This document shows, one piece after another, positions 49,501 to 58,719 of a DNA stretch of 64,000 nt; position 1 is the first letter of the stretch; each line of letters begins with the position of its first letter. The DNA is from Acanthaster planci (taxonomy: Eukaryota; Echinodermata; Asteroidea; Valvatida; Acanthasteridae). The stretch is taken from positions 205,030 to 269,029 of the forward strand of contig NW_019091630.1 in the NCBI RefSeq assembly GCF_001949145.1, written 5' to 3'. The translations under genes and the position numbers were made by a program. The notes under the pieces were generated by a model. That model was not told the origin of the DNA and made no database searches. It saw nothing but the letters and a program-made list of their open reading frames with translations.

Positions 49501-52500
49501 TTCGATGCCAAAGCCAAGAGTCACGTTATGATCAACATGTAAGGATTTAGGCTATAGTATCTGTTCATTGACCAATCCTGAAGCTGGTTTGAAAGTGGAC
49601 ACTAATACATACATGTACATGTACGATGACTGAGGATGTCAAAAGCTCGGAAGTGTCATGTTAAGCCACTGCTTAATTAAGGTCATATCGAACAAAGGAC
49701 CAGTTTTCATCAGCATCTCATCAAATATTCTTGCTGGTACACGTATCGTACATGTAGTTGACTTTGAATCATAACAATATATCAAAGCATTCATTAGGCA
49801 CACAGTGACAGTACATCATACGGTACACTGTACACTAGACCTGTGCCAAATATCGCAATTTCCAAATATTCAATCGATTATCGAATAAGTGAATATCATT
49901 TTCCGAACTTGAACATTTGAATGCAAAATTCCTGAAAAGGGAGAATTCTTTTTTTTTTTTTTAACTGAGAAAAATTGCACTATGGCAGCTTGTTTTAAGC
50001 GACAGAAATCTAACATCGATTCAAAAAGTAAATCATTCATTAAAAAATTTGAATTTCAAGAAGTATTGTTTGTCTCTTAAATCTTGCTAAATCATGGCTG
50101 AAGATCCTCCAAAATGTGAGAAGCTATTCTGGTGATTATAATGCACAATTGTGTGTGTTATTGCAACTGATTTTTAAATGGTTTGTTCGTCCACAATCTG
50201 GCGGTCAGTACGACCGAATGTTTGGGTAATTATCGAATAGAAGGTCGAATATTCGAATAGTGAATTATTCAAATTGACTCAGCCCTACTGTACATTGTAT
50301 CTGACAGTGTCTGGTAGAAAGATGCCAATAAGCCATCTGCTAGTTAAATTTGAATAAAATCTGGTACACTGAGTTATCTGATTGCACAGAAACGTGCCAA
50401 TTTGAATTCCCCAGACTAAAGACACTGTTGCTATACCTCGTGATTTGGGCCAAGCTTTTACATAGTGACCACCATCTCTGGAATGGACTGGTTCCTGTGT
50501 GCCCTTCTTATCCATTGAGAAGAGTGTATTGTTGCTAGGAGTCTCTTATGTAACTAAGCAAAAGCTTGCCCCGAATCATCAGGTATAGCAACAGTGGATT
50601 TGGTATGGAGAATGCAGCGTGTTACGTTCACGTGAATTTAAAGAACTCAGTGTACCAGATTTTATTCAAATTGAACTCGCAAATGGCTTATTGATGTACA
50701 TGGAGTATCTTTCTGTCTGCACAATGGACCCAAAACCCTCTGAACACTGCCAAACCATCTCAGCTTCCCGGGGAGAATAATAGCCTCATCCTACCATACA
50801 GGTATCAGGCACAAAGGGAAAATACAGGTAATACAATAACTATGTACATGTCTGCCCTCACAGGTACCCGTTTTAATACTCCTGGGTGGAGCGAGGCACG
50901 TAGGGGTAAAAATCACTTATCCAAGATCACAACACACCAGCACCCGCTGGATTCCAACCCCCTCCCCCCGACCTCATGATCGGAACTACCACATGTACGT
51001 GATGTACATGCACGTGTAGGCCACATGGCCCCGCTTTCCAACAATCCATGGTGAACATACATGTACAAACTGTACACAAATGTACATTGTACAGTTGTTG
51101 ACAACTGTGATGTGGCATAACTTTTCAAGCTCAAGGGGCGCACAGCGCCAGAATCAGATGACGAGCGCTACACTTACCTAAGGATGTTTCATACCCAACA
51201 TCACAACAGTCAACACATACATGTACATGAAATTGTAAAACAGCAACGTCCACATAAAACTATGATTATTTAACAGGAAGTGTTTTACTGTATGGGAACA
51301 AATCCCAGAATGTTGTTTTAGCCACGCTTTTTTCCCAAACGTTTTGGATATTGTGCAGTCTGAGACTGCCTTTTTCTTTGTCAATTTATAGGGGTTTCAA
51401 TTCAAGAATGGCGAGGTTTTTTTTTTCCCCCACAAATATCGTCTGGTTCACCATGAAGTGACGTATAGGATAGTTTTGGTGTACCACAAAGTGACGTACC
51501 ATCCACAGACTTCGTGCACACGATACATCAGTTTGTGGTGTGGCAACTACCCACGGAACGTCAATGCATGGTGCTACCGATGATAACGTGTACATGTGAT
51601 TTAAACAAAGAAATTCTGCTTCCAACAGAGAAAACCTACATGTAGCAATTCAGCGATGTCTTCTTGTGACATCACAGTAACACTGCCCTCTTTTGTCAGG
51701 GAAAACTTCAATGTTTAAGTGCACAGGTTGTTCAAAAGGATTAGGCACACAGGAAAGTCTAGTAGTTTTCATGCATCTGAGAGAGGTTGACAGAGCGGCA
51801 TACATTTAAACATGACCAGTAAGCATATACATGTACAACCAAATACAACTTGCATCCTCGACCCCATCAATTGTGTGAGAAAAGGCTGTATGCATCGGAA
51901 ACAGTAATTGTTGCGCAGTCTCTGGACACAAGCAATGCCTGGACAGTAATGGAGACACACACATGTACATAAATGTACACCCAAGGGCGGATCCAGAACT
52001 CAATATTCGGGGGGGAGGGCATTTGAAAGCAAACATTGTGCAGTTTTTTATATAGAATCCATGTCATTTGAGATGAATGAGACTACATGTACATGTTGGT
52101 GATTTTCACCGGGTTCCTGCACCTACAGGAAATGAAATTCTGTGGCTTTTCCAGGACCAAATCATGGAAATCCATTACCCAGAAATACAATTTCTTGGAC
52201 TTACTGTATTCAGACTGTTAAAATTGTGAATAACATCGTGCATTTTATGCACTCATTTCTGATCATGGAAATCATACACAAAATTCCATGACTCTGACAG
52301 GCCTGGAAATGATGTTTCTTGCCTCTCAAGGCCACAGGAACCATTTTTACATGTGCATTGTACATGTTTTTTTCAAAGGAGGGGAGTTGGGGAAGACTTT
52401 AAAAAGTTGCCTTTTTTGTGTGGGTTTTTTTTTTTTTTTTTTGCTCGGGGAAGGGGTCACTCCCAGATCTGTCCTTGATATCGTACATCTGCACAGGGTG

Positions 52501-55500
52501 CCTGCACCTAAAGGACCATTACATTCCATGATGTTTCCATGACTTTTTCATGACAAAATTATGAAAATCCATGACTCAATAACCCAATTTCTTGGACTTT
52601 TAGTGTTGCAAATAGAATTGTGAAGTTTGTTTCTGATAATAGAAATCACACCCAGTTTGAAAAAATCCATGACTTTTCCATGACTTCAGTCACTTTTACA
52701 AATTACAATGACTTTTCCAGGCCGCGGGAACCCTGTCTACAGATACATATATGTATGAAAGACATTTGTACAGAGGTTGGCAACGTGTTCCTCCAAATCA
52801 ATGCCAAGAAAGTGGTTTGAAATTGACACATACACGTACATGTATGGTACATCTACACACTACAGATTAGAGCCACATAAGGTGTGCCGAAAACAATGTG
52901 TTACAGGGTGTGTCAAAAGGTACGGTACACTGGACAATGGAGGCACTGTGATGGTGGTCTCAAGCCTGATGAGCAGGGGTAATAACAACTGCCAATAGTC
53001 GGGCCCAATTCATGTGTTAATTCAATTCTGTTATTCATTAACTGCAACACACCAACGAGGCAACCACGCATCTGAACTACCACACCGAACACGTACATTT
53101 GGAGTTTGGTAGGGAAGGCTAGTAACTACAGTGTACATGTATGGGATGGAAATGTGGATAAGCCAGCTCAGACAGCAACGTTAGTTCAAGAACAGGTGAT
53201 TAATTAATAGGAATAGTCAGTGGTTAGGCAGTGCTGTAAGGACACCATGCAGGATAACAGAACAAAGTAAGAAGCTGGAAACAAATCAGGAAGCCACTGA
53301 GAACAGCCAGAGAAAAATAACAGGGATAACAAAAATCAAAACTGAACCAACATTTGAAGGGTAGGGCTCTCTTCAAAATCAGACACGGTACCGGCAGATT
53401 TGCAAAGCAATGTGAGAAACCTTGTTTAAGTTCAATCAATACACGTATCAGTACATATACATGTTTAACTCTCTCAACAGTTTCAGGTGAAGCACTTTAA
53501 ACCAATGGAGGAAACACAATTTCCCACCAGCGCTTGGAACTTGGAACCGTACCATATTTATTTGCACAGCCTTTTAGTACCGTCTGTTTATTCAAATGTT
53601 CTCCATCGCAGACAGTATACAGGGTCAACTGGAATAACATGTCAGGAAGCAAACTTTAACACGGAACAAAAAATACGGGGAAAAAAATAACATGTAGTTC
53701 CCGAGCTCTGATATTGTCATCACTTAATCTATTTTTGTTGTCTGCTTGGAATTGATGGGAAAACCAATACAGCTACCGGTATCTAGTAGTAGAAAAACAA
53801 GTGTACTGGTACATTTATTAACAAACTGTTTCCTTTGTCTCCACTGTAATTCATCCAAATCAACCGCGATCAAGTCGTTGTTACATGTGTATTTCCCATT
53901 CATGATAGCCAATAGTGTTAGCTTTTTGACACTCGAGTGTTCCTGGAAGAACTGCCAATTGGGGTTCGGGTTACGTCACTGAGAGGAAGCATGGGCTTGA
54001 CCTTTGCACTTTGTTTGAAAGGTCTAATTTGGGACACTGATGTGATGATGGAGTGCATTCACTAGAGAGAAAAGTTTTACCATCCATGTCATCAGCTGAC
54101 AAATGCTTTAAGTGGACGGTGGTTGCAGCTAAAATGTAGATGAGAAAAACTTGGTTTCCTGGTTTCTCATCTTGAATCCTTCTTTCCTTTTGGCCTTGTA
54201 AGTGCAAGGAAGTTCATGTGTGGTTGAAAAGGGGAATCTATGAATGTGAACTGCATGTACATTGTACCGGTGCATGATAATGAAATGGGTGCAATGTACC
54301 GGTACATGTACATCAATCAAGATCAATCATGATTTACATATACATGATACATCCCTCAAACACATGGATGGCACTACATGTACATGAACGTGTACATGTA
54401 CATGAACGTGTACATGTACATGAACGTGTACATGTACATGAACGTGTACTGTATAAACTGTACACGTGTCTGCATGTTCATGTACATGTGTAAAATGTAC
54501 ATGTACATGTAGGGAACTATGATACATGTACATGAACACATTATGCCTGACTGCACATTTAAACTCAGTGAAGTAGTTCGGTGAACTTTTTTTCCCTAGT
54601 TTTATTTCAGCTTCACTTGCTACATGCATACTTACATTATGTACTGAATGCGAAAGTATTTGTTGAGGTTTGTTGAAGACCTTGCGTGGCTTTGACAGCA
54701 AGAGGCGAGTACAATGAGCATGCATGTGAGGAATGTGAGAAACAGAAAGAAGGAAATGAAGAGAAAAGGAAGCATACAGATGATTTTGAAACGAGGTAAA
54801 AGAAACTTTGACATGAACCGGGAAACTGCAGACAAAACAAACATGACACACAAACTGAAACAACCTTCTCTAAAATCAAATAATGACTGAGAGGTCAGAA
54901 CACTTCAGGGCATCAATAGTTAGATCTTCAAGATCTTAAAATCACAGGGTTGGAAAAATTGAGTTTTAGAAATAGGTGAATTTTCTAAAAGCACACGAGT
55001 AGGACTACGGCGGAGGAAGGGACCAAACACATAGATTATATTTTCATTTTTTTATTTTATTTTTTTGGGCGGGGAAGGGTTGTTAATGTCCTTCTGGGGA
55101 TTGAGTTGGATTGGGCTTAACTTTGTGGTTAACCACACTGGAGAATTTAATAAGGACTGTGGCTAGTAAGAGTTTCCAAAATATTACAAGTGGCAGTACC
55201 AGTCCAGCGAAGTAAAACTTGCCCTCTGTTTGTTGCCTTTCTCAGCTCTTCTGTTTCTCAAAAAAACCTGTAATTTTCTGTTCTCATTTGGTCATGAACC
55301 ACATGTACATGTACACCAATATTAATCGGCACTGAAGTGCATGTATCAAAAAAGACATTAACATTTGGAATGCATTTACAATGTACATGTGACTAAGATG
55401 CCACGGAGGTTATGAGAAATGAAGCAACAATGGAACGGTGGTGTGCCAGTGGGCCATGTACAATGTGCATGGTGAGCTAGGAGCAATAATGGGTGAACCA

Positions 55501-57991
55501 AGGACGCAACCGCAAGCATGGAGTTCAACTAAAAATGGTTACTTATGAAAACCAAACCGGGGGGGGTTACAAATTCAAACAAATTAAATATTCAAAAATT
55601 AAACTCAGCAGTCGAGCTGCATAAATAAGAACACATACCGGGTACATGTACAAGTAAAACAAACGAAGACGAAACCAGACATACATGTAAGCGTTACTTA
55701 GCACGGCTTTCCCTCCCAAACCCCAAATATAGAGAAGGTGGTGGACATACCGGCCGATGGTGACTTGGTTGGAGGCGTCGATTTGGTTGCTGGTGTTGTC
55801 GTGGGCTCAACGTAGCCTAAAAATGAGACAATCACACGGGGGAAGGAGAAAAAAAAACAAGAGAGAGACGGAAGCGAGGCACATGATTATTCAAAAATCA
55901 AAGCATGCAGGGGGAGAGCTTATGGGTGATTGGAAGAGGTGAGTACCACATCGTTGGGAGACAGAGTAACAACGCAACAGTCTGGTTACAAATCGGGTAC
56001 CAGTATATGAGGATTTGATTGACTCCACGAAATGTCAACCCGAAGGTCAAATTTGAAACCTTGTAGCATTGCATTTTCTCCTCATTTAGACACTCTGGAT
56101 TCCAACTGTCGCCAAAAGGTCGAATATTGACAAACTCTGGCGGCAATGTATTACAACTGCTTGTAACGAGACCAGTTGCATAAAAAACAGGACATGCCGA
56201 GGGTGTCGTCAAGATTCTCGAGGGGGGACACTTTTTCCAGGGGCAGGGCAAAGGACTTTCCTCTGAATCCAGGGTGGGTGGAGAGGGGCAAGGCAAGCAT
56301 CGGCCACAAACTGATCAAACCCATTGAACAGAGAATGATGGTCAATTTCAAAGTTTTTCCCAGTGAACTGGTGACTTACAGTACACGTATCGGTAAGTCC
56401 CCTTTTACTTTTCTTTTATTTCTTCCACTTTTTTTTTCCCTTTTTTTAATTATCATTTTTTCCCGGGGGAGGGGGTGAATTATGTGTCCCTCCTGCCCCC
56501 TCCCCACAAGATACAATGAACATGGTTACAGTACACGAGGGGCTCAAATGGATGAGACCACAGACACTGAACAAATGGAGTGCTGGTGTGGGTTCATAAG
56601 AAGTTCATATCCTGCTTCATGTAATCGCCTTCAACGATCAGGGAAGTTTGCCTGTGAAGATCTGTCTAAAGATTTCTATAAGGCCCAACTTTGCATATGA
56701 AGTCCAATAATCCAGCTTTTTTAGCATCGGACAAAAGGAGATTTTATCCAAGGCCATTTCCTCCTACATGTATATATATGTAGCATTCGTACATACATGT
56801 ACATGTACCACATGACACTGTACATTCACTGCACAATGAGCAATTTCATGAACGTGGACAGCATGCCACAGTGCGCTGTGCTGAAAGTTAACCAGGGAAA
56901 GGGAAATTCTCTTTACACTTTTTCTCTTCCCAGGGACTTCATTTTTGTTTCGTACAATGTGAAAACAATTTACTAAGGTGTGGAAACAGTTTTCACACCT
57001 TTTCACACAAGTGAGCAAACACATGTATTTCGCACCTTAACTGGGGAATGCGAACGTGAATCTGAGGGCTTGTTCTTTACAGACAATTTTTTTCACTGGT
57101 GCAGTGTTAAAATTCAATTACAACGTATTGCATGTACTGTACAATGTGAAATGGCCTTGTACATTTCCTTCCTCTGACACAGTGAATCCAGGAGCCAAAA
57201 TCGAACAACCTGCATAAATATCAAACTTTCTTTCTCAGCAAGAAAACGCCGCAGGCCAGTTGCAAGCAGTGCAATGCATAGCAAGTTCGGCTGGTGACCT
57301 GTTTTCACTTATTAAATGCTATTCTCTTCTCAAACAGTGGATGGATGACTACATGTTTTTTGAGCAAGCATGCGAAAAATGGCAACTTTTTGTCTTGCTA
57401 CCTACGATTCGGCACTTGAGCAAGGCAGCACATTGATGATGATGAAAGAGTTCCATACAAGGACATCATACATGATGTGCACAAACTCTGAGACTCACAG
57501 GCTGGTCTAAAATATTCCAAGTGTTCCCAAAGTAAACACCAGTCCTCTACTTCAATACTTTCCCAGCTCAATTAGCCCATCATTTTCTGCTGGTTGACGG
57601 GCAAAAAATATCCCTTAGTGGAACTCTTCCCTTAAGCCCCCCCCCAAAGTCTCCAGTTACTAGTCAGGGGCCAGCTCCAAAAATGGTGCAGCGAGGAGGC
57701 TTTTTCTTCTTGCTCTCACTTTTTTTCCCTAGAAATGATTTAATAAAGTACAACATGCGATGTCCATCGCAAGTTCGCAACTGCATGCATATACTTACAT
57801 GTACCGGTACATGTACACGTATGTACATGTACCTCCACTACCCACATTGAAATAGACTGGCCCCCTCACTCTTTACTGTTTTACAGCATTTTCAGCTTGC
57901 AGATCTACAAAGGACTTACGAACACCCTCGTTTGTCTGGTTCCCAGATGTAAGTTTATGTACAATGACGTCATCCGACATAGAGTGCCCGA
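43399..57991 (-). CDS. Type I membrane adhesion/receptor-like protein with ITIM and ITSM, C-terminal half (5' end off window)
   Basis: Single-pass protein whose ectodomain exons lie right of the window. In transcription order: 57991-57920 (72 bp, tentative), 55816-55751 (66 bp, Thr/Pro stalk), 54128-54081 (48 bp, possible cassette), 49097-48999 (99 bp, transmembrane), 46820-46784 (37 bp), 45755-45497 (259 bp), 43527-43399 (last). Extracellular-side and TM exons are all phase 1-1, the rule for immunoglobulin-superfamily genes. The TM helix LGTGAIIGIAVGVLVVV.. is followed by FKKK. The tail is basic and proline-rich and ends with INYADL (ITIM) and TQYASI (ITSM), tyrosines 28 residues apart, suited to tandem-SH2 phosphatases. 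No immunoglobulin domain is visible, so the family is inferred from phase, stalk and tail. By position beside CBL it may be the relative of MCAM/ALCAM/BCAM or the nectins. Its exact orthology is open. Confidence 0.72.
45497..45755 (-). CDS. Receptor gene cytoplasmic exon
   Basis: Encodes TSPKKQPSAKNADMIRNQPE, SVHNYDDEPKKPRVPRS, an alanine run, and PPPHSKDRDHQNYPMDSRDG. It is basic, proline-rich and likely disordered, with two further tyrosines. It ends GAG before GTAGGT, phase 0. The acceptor is a tandem TAGTAG, so transcripts may include or omit one Ser codon; the wider form starts at 45755 and the shorter at 45752. Pyrimidine-rich tract precedes. Confidence 0.82.
46784..46820 (-). CDS. Receptor gene 37-bp micro-exon
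   Basis: CATTTCCAG acceptor, then 37 bp, then GTAAGTATC donor. It is required by phase: the TM exon ends with one base (AAG AAA A) and the next exon supplies one base (T or C). Through this exon the frame reads K-IFCFDNNKTSN-S without stop, and without it the flanking exons cannot be joined in frame. Confidence 0.75.
46896..47318. mobile_element. piggyBac-like non-autonomous element
   Basis: TTAA target sites at 46896-46899 and 47315-47318 flank a 415-bp insertion. Its ends are inverted: CCCCTTGACGACGGA at the left and TCCGTCGCGAAGGGG at the right. It is non-coding, in the intron upstream of the micro-exon. The TTAA duplication with CCC-type termini is characteristic of piggyBac elements. 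Confidence 0.75.
47455..47525 (+). mobile_element. Penelope-type tail with hammerhead-like core
   Basis: CTGACGA at 47486-47492 matches CUGANGA. A GGGCG/CGCCC stem with a 5-base loop follows, then GAAA at 47509-47512 and the self-complementary AAATTT. Stem I (GCAC against GTAC) has one mismatch, so activity is uncertain. Confidence 0.5.
48560..48955. repeat. 12-bp minisatellite at the 5' end of the intron after the TM exon
   Basis: About thirty degenerate TCTTGTGACTGG units (plus strand). On the gene's strand the array starts about 43 bp after the donor of the transmembrane exon. Confidence 0.85.
48999..49097 (-). CDS. Receptor gene transmembrane exon
   Basis: Acceptor TATTTATTTCAG, then GG CAA GAC CTT. 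It encodes QDLGTGAIIGIAVGVL, VVVCFVIIGIIICF and KK, ending one base into the next codon before GTGAGT. It has about 24 hydrophobic residues with a basic stop-transfer, and a Cys within and one at the cytosolic edge, possible acylation sites. Phase 1-1. Confidence 0.85.
49286..49344. repeat. Short palindromic (hairpin) repeat, copy 2
   Basis: CCCTAACAGTCCTCAATCC, CACCTGTTGG and GGACTGAGGACAGTTAGGG are the reverse complement of the element at 2821-2879 apart from a few substitutions. It lies 190 bp upstream of the TM exon. Confidence 0.65.
49843..50285. mobile_element. hAT-like non-autonomous element
   Basis: Left end TAGACCTGTGCCAAATAT and right end, read on the minus strand, TAGGGCTGAGTCAATTTG. 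The sub-terminal AATATTC/GAATATT repeats are inverted. A truncated relative beginning GGGCTGTGCCGAATATTTGA is at 61874-62110. It is non-coding. Confidence 0.5.
50865..51000 (-). mobile_element. tRNA-derived SINE copy
   Basis: Matches the tandem SINE at 3430-3870: GGCACGTAGGGGTA, CCAAGATCACA, and a decayed B box (GGATTCCAACCCCC on the plus strand). Confidence 0.55.
52110..52310. mobile_element. hAT-like short element, decayed copy
   Basis: GGGTTCCTGCACCTACAGG, TGGCTTTTCCAGGACC, ACAATTTCTTGGACTT and GATCATGGAAATCA follow the order of the element at 52494-52735. Confidence 0.5.
52494..52735. mobile_element. hAT-like short element
   Basis: Starts CAGGGTGCCTGCACC and ends GGCCGCGGGAACCCTG, an imperfect terminal inverted repeat of the CAGGGTTCC type common to hAT elements. 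It is 242 bp and non-coding. Confidence 0.55.
54081..54128 (-). CDS. Receptor gene candidate 48-bp cassette exon (alternative stalk)
   Basis: TTTTTCTCATCTACATTTTAG acceptor tract ends at 54129, and the donor is GTAAAA after GAT G. It is phase 1-1 and 48 bp, exactly insertable between the stalk exon (ends GCC G) and TM exon (starts GG). It would add ATTVHLKHLSADDMD just outside the membrane. Skipping also leaves the frame intact, so it is probably alternative. The acidic end next to the membrane could affect shedding. Confidence 0.55.
54375..54449. repeat. 18-bp minisatellite of the GTACAT family
   Basis: Four units of TACATGTACATGAACGTG. It shows the dispersed GTACAT motif turning into a regular tandem array. 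Confidence 0.8.
55751..55816 (-). CDS. Receptor gene stalk exon
   Basis: Acceptor GTCTCATTTTTAG, then GC TAC GTT GAG. It encodes YVEPTTTPATKSTPP, TKSPSA and one base, before GTATGT. It is rich in Thr, Pro and Ser, a typical O-glycosylated juxtamembrane stalk. Phase 1-1, 66 bp. Confidence 0.78.
57920..57991 (-). CDS. Receptor gene candidate upstream exon
   Basis: Open, phase 1-1, 72 bp, donor GTAAGT, acceptor CATACATTTAG (an alternative AG 15 bp further out also keeps the frame). It encodes GHSMSDDVIVHKLTSGNQTN, with an NQT glycosylation sequon, then EGV, and its last base C plus GC of the stalk exon gives Arg. The acceptor tract is weak and there is no recognisable domain, so this is tentative. 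Confidence 0.38.
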
Positions 57992-58365
57992 CTAAATGTA
58001 TGAGGCCTAGAGGGACTCCTTTACTGTACAAATTACATGTACTCAACTGTGCATGTACCCCATCAAAAACATGTTAAATTACATGTATATACATGTAACA
58101 GGGGTAGTACCTACATGTACATGTAGATTCCAGTCGATTAAGCGAGTTTTAACAGCCTCATTTTTCTGATGCGCTGGTCTACTGTGACACGTGCACTGAC
58201 CAGAAACTGGAGACTTTTGGAAGGGCCTTAATTGCTTACAATAAATTCCAGTGCCTCGTCAGCGCTACTGCATGTATACAATATATTTCATGGCAGGGAA
58301 ACAGTGTCTTAGTCAAGACTATACGGTTTGTGTGACAAGACCAACACGAGACTTGTAACTTGAAT

Positions 58366-58719
58366 TCAATTCACAAGCCTGAATTCAAGACACAAGCCTG
58401 AATTCAAGTCACAAGCCTGAATTCAAGTCACAAGCCTGAATTCAAGTCACAAGCCTGAATTCAAGTCACAAGCCTGAATTCAAGACACAAGCCTGAATTC
58501 AAGTCACAAGCCTGAATTCAATTCAAAAGCCTGAATTCAAGTCACAAGCCTGAATTCAAGTCACAAGCCTGAATTCAAGTCACAAGCCTGAATTCAAGTC
58601 ACAAGCCTGAATTCAATTCAAAAGCATGAATTCAAGTCACAAGCCTGAATTCAATTCACAAGCCTGAATTCAATTCAAAAGCATGAATTCAAGTCACAAG
58701 CCTGAATTCAAGTCACAAG
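58366..58719. repeat. 19-bp minisatellite
   Basis: About 18 units of AAGCCTGAATTCAAGTCAC, with variants CAAGACAC and CAATTCAA. GAATTC occurs in almost every unit. Confidence 0.92.

Noticed and set aside
51178-51260. Minus-strand segment ending at a strong GTAAGT donor (51177), possible receptor exon
   Set aside because: With the only nearby acceptor it is 82 bp, which does not preserve the phase 1-1 pattern needed between the stalk and TM exons.
54327-54863. 178-codon minus-strand open frame
   Set aside because: Its long HVHVHV tract is the 18-bp GTACAT-type minisatellite. The rest shows no family similarity.
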